NCBI GenBank assembly: GCA_039707655.1
Contig: CM077671.1
Coordinates: forward strand, 304,420,509 to 304,484,508
Direction of reading: 5' to 3'
DNA from: Elymus sibiricus
Taxonomy: Eukaryota; Streptophyta; Magnoliopsida; Poales; Poaceae
DNA length: 64,000 nucleotides
Below are positions 9,698 through 22,341 of this stretch, piece after piece. The notes under the pieces are model-generated. The model did not search any database, was not told the DNA's origin, and was given only the letters and a program-made list of their open reading frames with translations. Each line of letters starts with the position of its first letter. Position 1 is the stretch's first letter. Position numbers and translations under genes: made by a program.

Positions 9698-12410
9698 TGA
9701 TATCTCCTTTTTATTGATCCGGTATTGAAACGAGAAAGGGTATCCCGCACCTATTTCCCCAGAGGTGACCCTCGGTATCGAACCCACGAGAGGAAGATTC
9801 CCTTGAAGCAATGATCTCTAGCAAGCTTTTGCCAAAGTGTCAAATCTTGCTTTTGACCGGATCAACAAGCAAATTGTGATTCAAACACTTGTAATAAAAA
9901 AAAGGTACGGGGATGAGGTCTTAATGCTTACATCCATGCATTGGTGTTGGGATAAAAACGATATTAGTTTGTGCTCGCGAAGTCACCCATCAAGAGGTGC
10001 TTGCTTTGTATCGGAGTGGGGGATGCGTCCAAATAACATCTTGACCGACACGAGTCCTGCATCAAGAATCAGTTGTCCTACCGAAGGCCCTATCCATCTC
10101 GCGGGGTTGCCCCGATAATTAAGATAATAGTATCAGAAAAAAGCATTGGGTGTTTAATGACTACACCTCATGAATCCCCAAGGATATAATCCATGTTACC
10201 ATACTAAACCTTACTTTCATCGGTGTTCGGTATAACACTTCACAGTCCCCTTGCACCTAGCCTCACCGGTGCTCAATCTCCATGATCCTGGGTACCTACA
10301 GGGATGAAGATCGCGGACAAGACAAGAGACACTTCACAAAACAATTTATTTCACACATACGACGTTGTGTCAAAGACTTCCATTGATCCCTTCACCAAAT
10401 TCCTGGGGTTGCAAGGCTCATGTCTCACCCCATACCTTACCGAACTACTCACACATGGAGATCAGATCGCGCGAAGAAAAGATTGAAGAACACATCTTGG
10501 GATTGATTGATTGCAATATGTCTTACAATGGATGCCTTGTACGATGGACGATTACATGTATGAACTAGATGAGAGAGCACTAGTGTGGTGGAGATGGCTA
10601 TGGAGATGAAAATGGCGGCGGCTAGGGTTTGTGGATGAAGAAGATGATGAACAGGTTCTGGTTCTGCTCGACGCTGTTCTATTGACATTTCGACGGGGGT
10701 CCCCTTTATAAAAGTTGTCAGGTGGATGACCTTCCTCAATTTCCACCCCAAACGACTGCTCATGCGAGCACGTGTGGTCGCATGGAACGCCGCCTTTGAC
10801 TCTGATGGCTGACGTGGCTTGAGACTGCGTTGGTATTTCCCCAAAGAGGAAGGGATGATGCAGCACAACGACAGTAAGTATTTCCCTTATTTATGAAACC
10901 AAGGTATCGAACTAGTAGGAGGATCACCACCACCTAATAAGCAGCACCTGCACACAAATAACAAATACTTGCAACCCGACGCGAAAGAGAGGTTGTCAAT
11001 CTCTCTACGGTAAAAAGATAGATTATGTAGTGATAGATTGGAGAGATAGATCTCTCAAGAACACAAAATAAAAAGAACAAATAAAAAGTGCAGCAAGGTA
11101 TTTTTGGGTTTTTGGTATAATAGATCTGAAAACAAAAGAGGCAAAAAGATAGATCGGAAAGCAATATGTTGGAAAAGTAGACCCGGGGCCGTAGGTTTCA
11201 CTAGTGGCTTCTCTCATGAGTATAGCACACAGTGGGTGAACAAATTACTGTTGGGCAATTGATAGAAGATCAAATAATCATGACGATATCCAAGGCGATG
11301 ATCATTATATAGGCATCACGTCCAAGATAAGTAGACCGACTCCTGCCTGCATCTACCACTATTACTCCACACATCGACCGCTATCCAGCATGCATCTAGT
11401 GTATTAAGTTCATGACAAAATGGAGTCATGCAATAAGAACGATGACATGATGTAGACAAGATCTATTCATGTAGGAATAGACCCCATATTGTTATCCTTA
11501 ATGGCAACGATACATGCGTGCCTTGCGGCCCCTTCAGTCACTGGGAAAGGACACCGCAAGATCGAACCCATCACAAAGCACCTCTTCCCATGGCAAGAAA
11601 AATCGATCTAGTTGACCTAACTAAGCCAAAGATTCAAAGAAGATATACGAGGCTATAAGTAATCATGCATATAAGAGATCAAAGAAGACTCAAATAATAT
11701 TCATGGATAGAAACTGATCATGAACTCAAAATTCATCGGATGCCAACAAACACACCGCAAAAGTTCACATCAAATAGATCTCCAAGAGACCATTGTATTG
11801 AGAATCAAAAGAGAGAGAGGAAGCCATCTAGCTACTTCCTGCGGACCCGTAGGTCTATGGTGGACTACTCATGCATCATCGGAGAGGCACCTATGAAGAA
11901 GATGAACCCCTCCATGATGGTGTTAGATTGGATCTCGAGGGTCTGGAACTTGTAGCAGCTGGATGTGTTTTTCGTCGAATCCCTTAGGGTTTTCTGAATA
12001 TTTGCATATTTATAGGCATTACAGGCGATGGAGAGGGGCCCCGTGGAGGACACCACCCATCAGGGCGCGCCGGGGGCCCCCTGGCGTGCCCTGGTGGGTT
12101 TGCTCTCCACAGCCCACCTCTCTGGCACTTCTTTGGCCCATTGGGTGTCTTCTGGTCCAGAAAAAATCTCCAAAAAGTTTCGTCGCGATTGGACTCCGTT
12201 TGGTACTGATATTCTGCGAAGTAAAAAACAAGCAAAAACAGCAACTGGTACTTTGGCACTATGTCAATAGGTTAGTCCCAAAAAATGATATAAAGTTGCT
12301 ATAAAATGATTGTAAAACATCCAAGAATGATAATATAACAGCATGGAACAAGCAAAAATTATAGATACGTTGGAGACGTATCAATGGCCTCTTAGCGCCT
12401 ACTGGTGACA
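9698..12410. repeat. LTR B, tentative, nested in LTR C
   Basis: A block beginning TGATATCTCC and possibly ending near CTACTGGTGACA at 12410 differs in composition from LTR C on both sides. It has a TATA-like CTTTATAAAAG at 10698 that is nearly palindromic, so the strand is uncertain. I could not find a target duplication; the right boundary is a guess. It is split by the solo LTR at 10819. Confidence 0.35.
10819..12383 (-). mobile_element. Solo Athila-type LTR 1
   Basis: On the minus strand it starts TGATACGTCTCCAACGTATC (12383 downward), has the GC-rich palindrome at 12055-12105 and a TATA box (CCTATAAAT) near 12012. It ends about 10819 with the family's CTTTGGGGAAATACC block. Flanks gtggc (10814-10818) and atggc (12384-12388) are a target duplication with one mismatch. 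There is no internal domain, so unequal recombination between LTRs is inferred. The first five bases of the far end are partly deleted. Confidence 0.75.
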
Positions 12411-13202
12411 TATTTCTTCTCCATTTTCCTTCCTTTCCTTTCTCCCATGTGATTTCTTCCCTTTTTAGCCCATTTCCCGAGGAAAAATATAAAAGAGAGG
12501 ATTTATGGAATCCTTTGCATTCTAGTCATTAGTGGCAATATCGGAGTGAATATCTCTATTTTAATGAAGTACCTCGGTTTAAACAAGGTTGAAGTGAGTG
12601 TAAAAATATCGCTCATCAGTGGGTCATCGAGAAGTACTAAAGAGTCAAGACATCGACAAGCTACACGCTGACAAGCTCATGCCCGCAAGCTCAAGACCGA
12701 CAAGCTCCTTCCCACGACTCCGTCATGTCAAGGGTTAGTGACTTGCCTATAGGTGTCGAGCAGGCAGATGATTAGGTGAAGCTCATTGGACACGTGGCGG
12801 CCCGTCGTTGAAGCAGTAACTTTATTGACACCCGTCCAGTGGTGTGTCGATAGAATAGGAGGTAGCTGGGCATGAGGTGTGGGCAGATGTAAACTACCTT
12901 GCCGGCAACCCTCCTCAGCTTGCCACCTAACAGAGCATTAAATGCCCCTTGTCCTATGCCGTCAGGGTTAGGTATAGAACACTATAGCATTCGTCAACAG
13001 TTTGACCACTGTTGACCGCACTATTTACCCTGCATATTTACCATTTTGCCACTGTGGTAACCCCTTTTGTCTATGAAAGGAGGCCCATGGCAACGTTTAA
13101 AAGGTCGACACCCTGCCCAATTGCACTGCGTAGCTGCACTTCCAGTGCACCTTGTTGGCAAGCTGCTCTCTCTTGTAACTTGGGCTTCCACAAATAATAC
13201 CA

Positions 13203-14765
13203 TGCTGCTTGTAAAATGCATTGGGTTTTTTTCCCTGAAATGGAGAGGGATGCATCACAGTAGAGATAAGTATTTCCCTCTGTGAGAACCAAGGTTATCG
13301 AACCAATAGGATAATCACACAAGTTCCCGTCGTTAGCACCTACACACATAGAATTAAACACGTGCACCCAACGCAGGCAAGAGGGTTGTCTAGCCCCTTG
13401 AACTCGTTACTTGCAAGGACTAACTACTGATAATTGGATAGATATAAATAGAAAATAAAATAGCAACAAATAAAAAGACAACAATATTTTTAGGGTTTTA
13501 GTAATAATTTTTATGTAGACCCGGGGCCCATAGATTTTGCTAGAGGCTTCTCTCTCGAAGATAGCATACGGTGGGTAGAAAAATTATTGTTGGGCAATTG
13601 ATAGAAAAGCGCATAGTTATGAAATATTTACTCACGACAATGATCATTTATATAGGCATCACGTCCATACGCAAGTAGACCGACTCCTGCCTGCATCTAC
13701 TACTATTACTCCACTCATCGACCGCTATCATGCATGCATCTAGAGTATTAAGTATGAAACAAAGTAATGCCTTGAGCAAGATGACATGATGTAGACAAAG
13801 TAAACTCAACTAATATGAATAAACCCCTTCGTTTTATCCTTGATGGCATTAATACAATATGTGTCATGTCCCCTTCTGTCATTAGGATTGAGTACCACAA
13901 GATTAAACCCATTACAACACACCACTCCCACTAAAGATAAATCAATCTAGTTGGCCAAACCAAACCGATAGATCAGAGAGAAATACAAAGCTATAACAAT
14001 CATGCATAAAAGAATTCAAAGATGACTCAATTAATAATCATGAATAATCTGATAAAAAATCCATAATTCATCGGATCCCAACAAACACACCGCAATGAAG
14101 ATTACATCGAATAGATCCCCATGGGAATCGCGGTGAACTTTGTATTGAAGATCAAAGAGAGAGAGAAAGCCATCTAGGTATTAGCTATGGAACTGTAGGT
14201 CTGTGGTGAACTACTCACACATCCCCATGGGAGCAGCAACGTTGATTTAGAGGCCCTCCATGACCGATGCCCCTCCGGCAGGGCACCGGAACAGGGCTCC
14301 AGATGGGCACACGGCGGAGCAGAGGCTTGCGGCGGTGGAAAAAGTATTTTGGCTGGCTCTCTGTTGGTTTCCTGATTTTAGAGAATTTATAGAGGCGGAG
14401 TTAGGTCAAACGGAGTCACGGGGTGGTCCCAAGGCAAGAAACTTTTTGATGCCTACCCCCTGGGCGCGCCCTCTTGCCTTGGCACCACCTCGTGCGGCCT
14501 TCGGACTCCCTCTAAAGCTTCCAGGTCTTATTTTTGTCTAGAAAAAATTATCAAAAAGTTTCGTGGCATTTGGACTTCGTTTGGTACAGAGTTCCCGAAG
14601 GGCCAAAAACAAGCAGAAAACAACAACGAGTACTAGGCACTGGGTTAATAGGTTAGTTCCCAAAAAATGATATAAAACAACATATAAATGCATATAAAGT
14701 ATCCTAGAATGATAATATAACAGCATGGAACAATCAAAAATCATAGATACGTTGTAGACGTATCA
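13203..14765 (-). mobile_element. Solo Athila-type LTR 2
   Basis: Same family as solo LTR 1 and the LTRs of A and D. It ends on the plus strand with GATACGTTGTAGACGTATCA at 14765 and begins near 13203. Flanks tacca (13198-13202) and gacca (14766-14770) differ at one base. The GC-rich palindrome is at about 14452-14480 and the minus-strand TATA (CTATAAATT) near 14392. It is inserted in LTR C. Confidence 0.75.
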
Positions 14766-15268
14766 GACCACCAAAGCAGGAGTAGGGTTTTACGCTTCAC
14801 GGCGGCAAGAACCTGGGTAAACCTTGTGCGTGCTTGCATTGCTGGATCCACACTTTTTGCATTGCGATTTCCACAGCCGAACCACCAAGGGGCCTTGATG
14901 GTCCCTAAGATTGTCGTACGCCGACACCTATGCTAATGGGCCTATTTCAGCCCGAGCTTACAATCGATCCTTTGTGGCCGGTTAAACCTTTGAGCCGTTT
15001 TCATACCATCATGTATTATGGCCAATTGATGACCTGTTATACATGTAGACAAAATTAAGCCCGTGCTGTCTTCCGGCATGTTGACGGCCCGTTATGGTCT
15101 GGGCCCATATGCGGACGGTTCCGATTTGGGCCCATTTATGACCCATTTTGCTGTCTCGTTTTGGCCCACAAATAGAGTGGCCATGAGTGGCCCGTGGATC
15201 CTATGGCCCGAAGGAGGCCCATGGTCACTATGGCAGGTAGCAGGCCCATGGTTACCACGGTCAGTATG

Positions 15269-16788
15269 TGATACTTGTAAACTTCGTTGGGATTTTCCCC
15301 AAAGAGGAGGGGATGATGCAACACAGTAGAGGTAAGTATTTCCCTCAGTGAGAACCAAGGTCATCGAACCAATAGGAGAACCACGCAACCTCCCGTCTTC
15401 AGTGCCTACGCACAAAAGAGCAAACACTTGCACCCAACGCGGGCAAGAGGGTTGTCAATCTCCTTGAACTCGTTACTTGCAAGCGATAAGTAGAGATAGT
15501 TAGATCATTTGATAAATATAAATTGTAAATAAAAAGACAGTAAATAATGGCAGCAAGGTATATAGAGTTTTTGTAATTATATTTTTGAGGAGACCCGGGG
15601 GCCATAGTGTTCGCTAGAGGCTTCTGTCTCGAAGAAAGCATACAGTGGCTAAACAGATTACTGTTGGGAAATTGATAGAAAAGCGCATAGTTATGCAATA
15701 TTTATACACGACAATGATCATGTATATAGGCATCACGTCCATAAACAAGTAGACCGACTCCTGCCGGCATCTACTACTATTACTCCAGCCATCGACTGCT
15801 ATCCGGCATGCATCTAGAGTATTAAGTAAAACGGAGTAATGCTTGGAGAATGGTGACATGATGTAGACAAAGCAATACAATATGTGTCATGTCCCTTTCT
15901 ATCACTAGGATTGAGCACCGCAAGATTAAACCCATTACAACGCACCACTCCCACTTGAAGATAAATCAATCTAGTTGGCCAAACCAAACCGATGGATCGG
16001 AGAGCATTACGAAGCTATAACAATCATGCATATAAAATACCAGCAAGTGTTCAATATCTTTTCATGAATAATCTGAACATAAACCCACAATTCATCGGAT
16101 CCCAACAAACACACCGCAAAGGTTGATTACATAAGATAGATCACCGCTGGAATCACGGTGATCTTCGCATTGAAGAACATAGAGAGAGAGAAATATAGCC
16201 ATCTAGGTACAAAAAAGGGACCCATAGGTATGCGGTGAACTACTCAGACATCACCATGGGAGCAACAAGGTTGATGTAGAAGCCCTCCGTGATTGATTCC
16301 TCCTCCGACACGGCACTAGAACAGGGCTCCAGATGGTCACATGACGAAACAGAGACTTGCTGCGGCGGAAAAAGTGCTTCGGGAGTCTCTCTAGGGTTTT
16401 TGGAATATTTGTGAATTTATAGGCCAGAGATCACGGCCAGGAGAGCGGGTAGGTGGACCCAAGCTATCAAGGCGCGACCACCCCTGGGCGCGTCCTGATG
16501 GCTTGGGGTCACCTCGTGTGCCCTCCGGTCTTCCTCCGAAGCTTCCAGGTCTTATTTTGGTCCATAAAAAATCATCAAAAAGTTTCAGGGTATTTGGACT
16601 TCGTTTGGTACAATATTCCTGAAAAGCCAAAAGCATGCAGAAAACAACAACTCGCACTTGGCACTGGGTTAATAGGTTAGTGCTAAAAAATAATATAAAA
16701 CGACAAATAAATGCTAAAAAAGTTTCCTAGAATGATAATATAATAGCATGGAACAATAAAAAATTATAGATACGTTGGAGACGTATCA
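15269..16788 (-). repeat. 3' LTR of element A (1520 bp)
   Basis: It starts TGATACTTGTAAAC and ends GAGACGTATCA in plus orientation; reading direction is minus. A GC-rich palindrome at 16463-16500 lies upstream (in minus sense) of a TATA box (CCTATAAATTC) near 16424. Confidence 0.8.
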
Positions 16789-17265
16789 GCATCCCCAAGA
16801 TTAATTCTTGCTCATCCTCAAGTAGGTAAATGATAAAAACAGAATTTGTTATGTGACATGCTATGCTACCCAATCCTGTAATCTATTGCAGGTGTGATCA
16901 TTGAGAAACGATGAATTAACAAACATTAACATAGTAATATCCATAAGCGTAAGTAACACAATCATCAATGTTCAAAATATACGATCCGTAAAGAATGTTT
17001 ACCCCCCATTCATTTTATCATATTAGCATGACATGGCTCCATATTTCACCACATAAATATAAATGTCAAGCACCACGGTGTTAAGCGAGGCAATTGGATC
17101 GTACTTTTCAACGTGCTTCAGCTTTTTATTAGTCACTCAATACATGAGCGTGAACCATGGATATAGCATATAGGTGGAATAGAATATGGTGGTAGGTATC
17201 AAAGGGGTAAAAGTGGAGAGGAAAGTCTTGCATCAACTCAGCGTATCAACGAGCTATGGAGATGC
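16789..17265 (-). other. Element A internal 3' untranslated region, part 1
   Basis: Non-coding. Next to the LTR, in minus sense, is a polypurine-type tract (AATCTTGGGGATGC) preceded by a GAGGATGAGCAAGAATTAA block that recurs in D and E. No open frame of note. The target bases gatgc (17261-17265) are the left duplication of the Sabrina-like insertion. Confidence 0.7.
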
Positions 17266-18748
17266 CGATACATCCATTTTGCATCATGATTTCCTACTGT
17301 TATTTATTATGTTTTGTCAAATAATAATGCTTTAAGGAGTGATTCTAATGCCTTTTCTCTCATAATATGCAAGGTTTACACAAAGAGGGAGAATACCGGC
17401 AGTTGGAATTCTGGACCTGAAAAAGGCACATCAGAGATACCTATTCTGCACAACTCCAATGAAGTTGAAATTTTATGGAGATTATTTTTGGAATAAATAA
17501 AAAATAGTGGAGCAAAAAACTAACGGAGGGGGCAAACCTGGTGGGCACAACCCACCAGGGTGCGCCCTGATAGGTTGTGGCCTCCTCGGCCCACCTCCGG
17601 TGCCCATCTTCTGGTATATAGTCACATTTGACCTAGAAAAATTAAGAGGAAGACTTTCGGGGCGAAGCGCCGCCGCCTTGAGGCGGAACTTGGGTAGGAG
17701 CACTTTTGCCCTCCGGCGGAGTGATTCTGCCGGGGGAACTTCCCTCCCGGAGGGGGAAATCGAAGCCATCGTCATCACCAACACCCCTCTCATCTTTGGG
17801 AGGCCAATCTTCATCAACATCTTCAACAACACCATCTCCTCTGAAACCCTAGTTCATCTCTTGTGTTCAATCTTTGTACCGAAACCTCAGATTGGTACCT
17901 GTGGGTGACTAGTAGTGTTGATTACTATGTGATTTATTTGGCGGAAGATTATATGTTCAGATCCATTATGCTATTCAATACCCCTCTGATCTTGAGCATG
18001 TTTATTATTTGTGAGTAGTCACCTTTGTTCTTGAGGTCACGGGAGAAATCATGTTGCAAGTAATCATGTGAATTTGATATGTGTTCGATATTTTGATGAT
18101 ATGTATGTTGTGATTCCCTTAGTGGTGTCATGTGAACGTCGACTACATGACACTTCACCATTCATGGGCCTAAGGGAATGCATTGTGGAGTAGTTATTAG
18201 ATGATGGGTTGCTAGAGTGACAGAAGCTTAAACCCTAGTTTATGCGCTACTTCGTAAGGGGCTGATATGGATCCAAACGTTTAATGCTATGGTTAGATTT
18301 TATCTTAATACTTTTCTCGTAGTTGCGGATGCTTGCGAGGGGGTTAATCATAAGTGGGAGGTTGTTCAAGTAAGAACAACACCCAAGCACCGGTCCACCC
18401 ACATATCAAATTATCAAAGTAGCGAACACGAATCAAACCAACATGATAAAAGTGACTAGATGAAATTCCCGTGTACCCTCAAGAACACTTTGCCTATTAC
18501 TAGAGATTGTTCTGGCCTATCCTTTGCCACAAAAGGATTGGGCTACCTTGCTGCACGTTGTTTACCGTTACCGTTACTTGCTCGTTACCAATTACCTTGC
18601 TATCAAACTATCTGTTACCTACAATTTCAGTGCTTGCAGAAATTACCTTGCTGAAAACCACTTGTCATTTCCTTCTGCTCCTCATTGGGTTTGACACTCT
18701 TACTTATCGAAAGGACTACGATTGATCCCCTATACTTGTGGGTTATCA
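17266..18748 (+). repeat. 5' LTR of the Sabrina-like element
   Basis: It begins CGATACATCC (the 3' copy begins TGATATGTCC, so the first T is mutated) and ends ACTTGTGGGTTATCA. The TATA-like GGTATATAGT is near 17611. Compared with the 3' LTR it lacks about 20 bp of the GC-rich palindrome near 17557 and about 16 bp near 17915. Confidence 0.85.
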
Positions 18749-18759
18749 AGACTCTTTTC

Positions 18760-18777
18760 TGGCGCCGTTTCCGGGGA
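18760..18777 (+). promoter_or_regulatory. Primer-binding site, tRNA-Asp type
   Basis: TGGCGCCGTTTCCGGGGA starts 11 nt after the 5' LTR. It pairs with the 3' end of plant tRNA-Asp, with one mismatch (T for G at position 11) against the copy in element D. Confidence 0.8.
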
Positions 18778-18854
18778 GTGAAGCGCTCTTGGTAAGTGGA
18801 AATCGGTAAGGAAAAACTTATACTACGTGCTGAAATTTATTGCTACTTGCTACT

Positions 18855-19526
18855 ATGGAAAACAATCCTTTGAGGGGTTTGTTCGGGGTATATTCACCTC
18901 GACTGGAACCACAATTAGTTGCCCCTCAACCTACTGCACCTACTGAAAATATTGGTTATGAAATTCCCTCGGGTATGGTAGAACAACTGCTTGCTAAACC
19001 TTATGCAGGAGATGGAACTGAACATCCTGATATGCACCTATTATATGTGAACGGAATTTGTGGATTATTTAAGCTTGCAGGTTTACCCGGAGATGAAGTT
19101 AAGAAGAAGGTTTTCCCTTTATCTTTGGAGGGAAAAGCATTGACATGGTATAGGCTATGTGATGATCTTGGATCGTGGAACTGGAATCGGTTGCAATTGG
19201 AATTCCACCAAACGTTTTATCCCATGCATCTAGTTCATCGTGATCGGAATTATATATATATTTTTCCTCGTGAAGGAGAAAGTATCGCTCTAGCTTCGGG
19301 GAGGCTTAAGTCAATGTTATATTCATGCCCCAATCATGACATCTCGAGAGAAGTTATCATTCAGAATTTTTATGCTCGGCTTTCTCATAATGATCAATCC
19401 ATGCTCGATAATTCTTGTGCTGGTTCTTATATGAAGAAAACTATTGAATTCAAGTGGGATCTCTTAGAAAGAATTAAACGCAACTCTGAAGATTGGGAAC
19501 TCGAAGAGGTAATGAGTCAGGTATAA
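18855..19526 (+). CDS. Gag of the Sabrina-like element
   Basis: This frame encodes the 223-residue start of the structural protein that packages element RNA. The start is the ATG at 18855, reading MENNPLRGLFGVYSPR. Residues about 50-160 form the retrotransposon gag domain of Athila elements: LAKPYAGDGTEHPDMHL, then VFPLSLEGKALTWY (the capsid-like conserved block), then WNRLQLEFHQTFYP. No zinc knuckle is present, as is usual in this lineage. The frame ends at 19526, and the gag-pol polyprotein continues in the frame one base back. No slippery heptamer is visible in the overlap, so a one-base indel near 19500 in a formerly single frame is the simpler reading. Confidence 0.8.
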   Translation: MENNPLRGLFGVYSPRLEPQLVAPQPTAPTENIGYEIPSGMVEQLLAKPYAGDGTEHPDMHLLYVNGICGLFKLAGLPGDEVKKKVFPLSLEGKALTWYRLCDDLGSWNWNRLQLEFHQTFYPMHLVHRDRNYIYIFPREGESIALASGRLKSMLYSCPNHDISREVIIQNFYARLSHNDQSMLDNSCAGSYMKKTIEFKWDLLERIKRNSEDWELEEVMSQV

Positions 19527-21760
19527 AGCTTGAGTTTGATTGTGTTAAATCTTTTATGAGTACCGATACTTTTCATAAGTTTAGCACAAAATATGGACTT
19601 GACTCTGAGATAGTAGCCTCTTTCTGTGAAGCATTTGCTACTCACGTTGACCTCCCTAAGGAGAGGTGGTTTAAATATCACCCCCCTATTAAAGAAGTAA
19701 TTAAAGAACCGGTCATAGCTAAAGATGAAACCATCATTTATAATGTTGATCCTATTGTGCCTACCGCTTGTATTGAAAAACCACCTTTCCCTGTTAGGAT
19801 AAAAGAACATGCTAAGGTATCAACTGTGGTTCGTAAGAGTAATATAAGAACACATAAGCCCCCTGAGCAAATTAAAGTAGAACCTAGTGTTGCTATGGTT
19901 AAAGATCTCTTGGTAGAAAATATTGATGGGCATGTTATCTACTTCTGTGATGAAGCTGCTAGAATTGCTAAACCCGATGAAAAAGATAAACATAGACCCA
20001 TAGAAGGCATGCCTATTGTCTCAGTCAAAATAGGAGATCATTGCTATCATGGTTTATGTGATTTAGGTGCTAGTGTGAGTGCTATCCCTTTTACCTTATA
20101 CCAAGAAATTATGGATGAAATAGCACCTGCTGAAATAGAAGACATTGATGTTACTATTAAACTTGCTAATAGAGACACCATCACACCACTTGGGATTGTT
20201 AGAGATGTTGAGGTCTTGTGTGGGAAAGTAAAATACCCTACTGATTTTCTAGTCCTTGGTTCCCCACAAGACAACTTTTGTCCCATTATCTTTGGTAGAC
20301 CTTTCTTGAGCACCGTCATTGCTAAGATAGATTGTGAAAAACAAACTGTCGGTGTCAGTTTTTGTAGTGTGTCTCATGATTTTAATTTTACCAAGTTTAA
20401 TAGACAACCTCGTGATAAAGCGTTATCTAGCAAGGATGAAATAATTGGTCTTGCCTCTATTGCTGTGCCTCCTACTGATCCATTAGAACAATATTTGCTT
20501 GACCATGAAAATGATATGCACTTGCGTGAAAGAAACGAAATAGATCAAATTTTCTTTGAACAACAACCTCTCCTGAAACACAATTTTCCTATTGAAACTC
20601 TTGGAGGACCTCCTCCACCTAAAGGTGATCCTGTGTTTGAATTAAAACAATTGCCTGACACTTTGAAGTATGCTTATCTTGATGAGAAAAAGATATATCC
20701 TGTTATTATTAGTGCTAACCTTTCAGAACATGAAGAAGAAAGATTATTAAAAGTTCTAAGGAAGCACCGGGCTGCTATTGGATATACTCTTGATGATCTT
20801 AAGGGCATTAGTCCCACTCTACGTCAGCACAAGATTAATATGGAACCGGATGCTAAACCCGTTGTTGATCACCAACGGCGATTAAATCCTAAGATGAAGG
20901 AAGTAGTAAGAACTGAAATATTAAAACTTCTGGAAGCACGTATAATCTATCCTATTGCTGATAGTAGATGGGTAAGTCCTGTTCATTATGTCCCTAAGAA
21001 AGGAGGTATTACCGTTGTTCCCAATGATAACAATGAACTCATTCCACAAAGAATTGTCACTAGCTATAGAATGGTAATTGATTTTAGAAAATTAAATAAA
21101 GCTACTAGAAAAGATCATTACCCTCTGCCTTTCATTGATCAAATGCTAGAAAGATTATCTAAGCACACACACTTTTGTTTCCTAGACGGATATTCTGGTT
21201 TCTCTCAAATACCTGTTTCACAATCCGATCAAGAGAAAACCACCTTTACTTGCCCTTTTGTAACCTATGCTTATAGACGTGTGCCTTTTGGTTTATGCAA
21301 TGCACCTGCTACCTTTCAAAGATGCATGACTGCTATATTCTCTGATTTTTGTGAAAATATTGTGGAGGTTTTCATGGATGATTTTTCCGTTTACGGAACT
21401 TCTTTTGATGATTGCTTAAGCAACCTTGATCAAGTTTTGCAGAGATGTGAACAAACTAATCTCGCCTTGAATTGGGAGAAGTGCCACTTTATGGTAAATG
21501 AAGGCATTGTCTTGGGGCATAAAATATCTGAACGAGGTATTGAGGTGGATAAAGCTAAAGTCGATGCAATTGAGAAAATGCCATGTCCTAAAGATATTAA
21601 AGGTATTCGAAGTTTCCTTGGTCATGCTGGTTTTTATAGGAGGTTCATTAAAGACTTCTCTAAAATTTCTAGGCCTCTCACTAATCTTTTGCAAAAGGAT
21701 ATTCCTTTTTTTTTTATGATGGTTGTGTGGAAGCCTTTGAAACACTCAAGAAAGCCTTAA
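19493..21760 (+). CDS. Gag C-terminus, protease and reverse transcriptase of the Sabrina-like element
   Basis: A long frame with no internal stop carries the gag-PR linker, an aspartic protease and RT. It is an overlap in translation, not a new start: no ATG begins it. The protease active site DLGAS is at 20060-20074, the Athila variant of DSGA, with IIFGRPFL at about 20287 as the flap-distal motif. RT blocks follow: [50 protein letters not shown], the [14 protein letters not shown] block, and the catalytic FMDD at 21371-21382. FMDD replaces YxDD, as is normal for Athila. The frame is lost at a T10 run (21706-21715), which moves translation by one base just before RNase H. Confidence 0.85.
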   Translation: MGTRRGNESGIKLEFDCVKSFMSTDTFHKFSTKYGLDSEIVASFCEAFATHVDLPKERWFKYHPPIKEVIKEPVIAKDETIIYNVDPIVPTACIEKPPFPVRIKEHAKVSTVVRKSNIRTHKPPEQIKVEPSVAMVKDLLVENIDGHVIYFCDEAARIAKPDEKDKHRPIEGMPIVSVKIGDHCYHGLCDLGASVSAIPFTLYQEIMDEIAPAEIEDIDVTIKLANRDTITPLGIVRDVEVLCGKVKYPTDFLVLGSPQDNFCPIIFGRPFLSTVIAKIDCEKQTVGVSFCSVSHDFNFTKFNRQPRDKALSSKDEIIGLASIAVPPTDPLEQYLLDHENDMHLRERNEIDQIFFEQQPLLKHNFPIETLGGPPPPKGDPVFELKQLPDTLKYAYLDEKKIYPVIISANLSEHEEERLLKVLRKHRAAIGYTLDDLKGISPTLRQHKINMEPDAKPVVDHQRRLNPKMKEVVRTEILKLLEARIIYPIADSRWVSPVHYVPKKGGITVVPNDNNELIPQRIVTSYRMVIDFRKLNKATRKDHYPLPFIDQMLERLSKHTHFCFLDGYSGFSQIPVSQSDQEKTTFTCPFVTYAYRRVPFGLCNAPATFQRCMTAIFSDFCENIVEVFMDDFSVYGTSFDDCLSNLDQVLQRCEQTNLALNWEKCHFMVNEGIVLGHKISERGIEVDKAKVDAIEKMPCPKDIKGIRSFLGHAGFYRRFIKDFSKISRPLTNLLQKDIPFFFMMVVWKPLKHSRKP

Positions 21761-22341
21761 TCTATGCACCTATCGTTCAACCACCTGATTGGAACTTGCC
21801 TTTTGAAATTATGTGTGATGCTAGTGATTATGTTGTTGGTGCTGTTCTAGGACAAAGAGTTGATAAGAAATTGAATGTTATCCATTATGCTAGTAAAACT
21901 TTAGATAGTGCTCAACGAAATTATGCTACTGCTGAAAAAGAATTTTTAGCGGTTGTGTTTTCCTGTGATAAATTTAGATCCTATATTGTTGATTCAAAAG
22001 TTATTGTTCACACTGATCATGCTGCTATGAAATATCTTATGGAAAAGAAAGATGCTAAACCTAGACTCATTAGGTGGGTTCTCGTGCTTCAAGAATTTGA
22101 ATTACACATCGTTGATAGGAAAGGAGCTGAGAACCCCGTAGCTGATAACTTGTCTAGGTTAGAAAATATTCTTCATGACCCACTACCTATAGATGATAGT
22201 TTACCTGATGAACAGTTAGCTGCAATAAATGTTTCTCAAAACACCCCTTGGTATGCTGATTATGCTAATTACATTGTTGCCAAATACATACCACCTAGCT
22301 TCACATACCAACAAAAGAAAAAAAATTCTTCTATGACTTGA
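21727..22341 (+). CDS. RNase H of the Sabrina-like element
   Basis: This is the RNase H domain that removes the RNA template after reverse transcription. The motif order is [21 protein letters not shown], then [18 protein letters not shown] with the first catalytic aspartate, [14 protein letters not shown], then [11 protein letters not shown] with the glutamate, [10 protein letters not shown] with the second aspartate, and VADNLSRL with the distal aspartate. It is one reading frame off the RT because of the T10 run. At an A8 run (22318-22325) the frame shifts again before integrase. Without those two homopolymer changes RT, RNase H and integrase would form one continuous frame. Confidence 0.85.
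   Translation: MEAFETLKKALIYAPIVQPPDWNLPFEIMCDASDYVVGAVLGQRVDKKLNVIHYASKTLDSAQRNYATAEKEFLAVVFSCDKFRSYIVDSKVIVHTDHAAMKYLMEKKDAKPRLIRWVLVLQEFELHIVDRKGAENPVADNLSRLENILHDPLPIDDSLPDEQLAAINVSQNTPWYADYANYIVAKYIPPSFTYQQKKKNSSMT

Larger units (their letters stand above)
9552..14926. mobile_element. LTR C (TGTCGG...CCGACA), probably a solo LTR, with nested insertions
   Basis: The left end TGTCGGTGTATTAAAC and right end GTCGTACGCCGACA are inverted complements, as LTR ends are. They are flanked by cctgt (9547-9551) and cctat (14927-14931), a target duplication with one mismatch. LTR C proper is 9552-9697, about 12411-13202 and 14771-14926; the rest is nested LTR sequence. No coding region or primer site is visible, hence a solo LTR. 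It reads like a gypsy LTR. Confidence 0.6.
8678..15268 (+). mobile_element. CACTA-like DNA transposon terminal region, interrupted
   Basis: It starts with CACTGCAAAAAA, one base from a typical CACTACAAAAAA end, inside the Tat integrase. The first 250 bp contain many short direct and inverted copies of TTCCATGAC / GTCATGGAA-type words, the usual subterminal repeat pattern of CACTA elements. From 9120 to 9550 and again from 14932 to 15268 the sequence is full of GGCCCAT/ATGGGCC motifs, showing that these two blocks are one element split by the LTR at 9552. No transposase is visible. The other end is outside the window, because element A inserted at 15269. A Mutator-type MITE is an alternative classification. 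Confidence 0.6.

Noticed and set aside
10449..10868. Minus-strand 139-codon frame in LTR B
   Set aside because: No domain, composition like the LTR around it, and it crosses the border with solo LTR 1.
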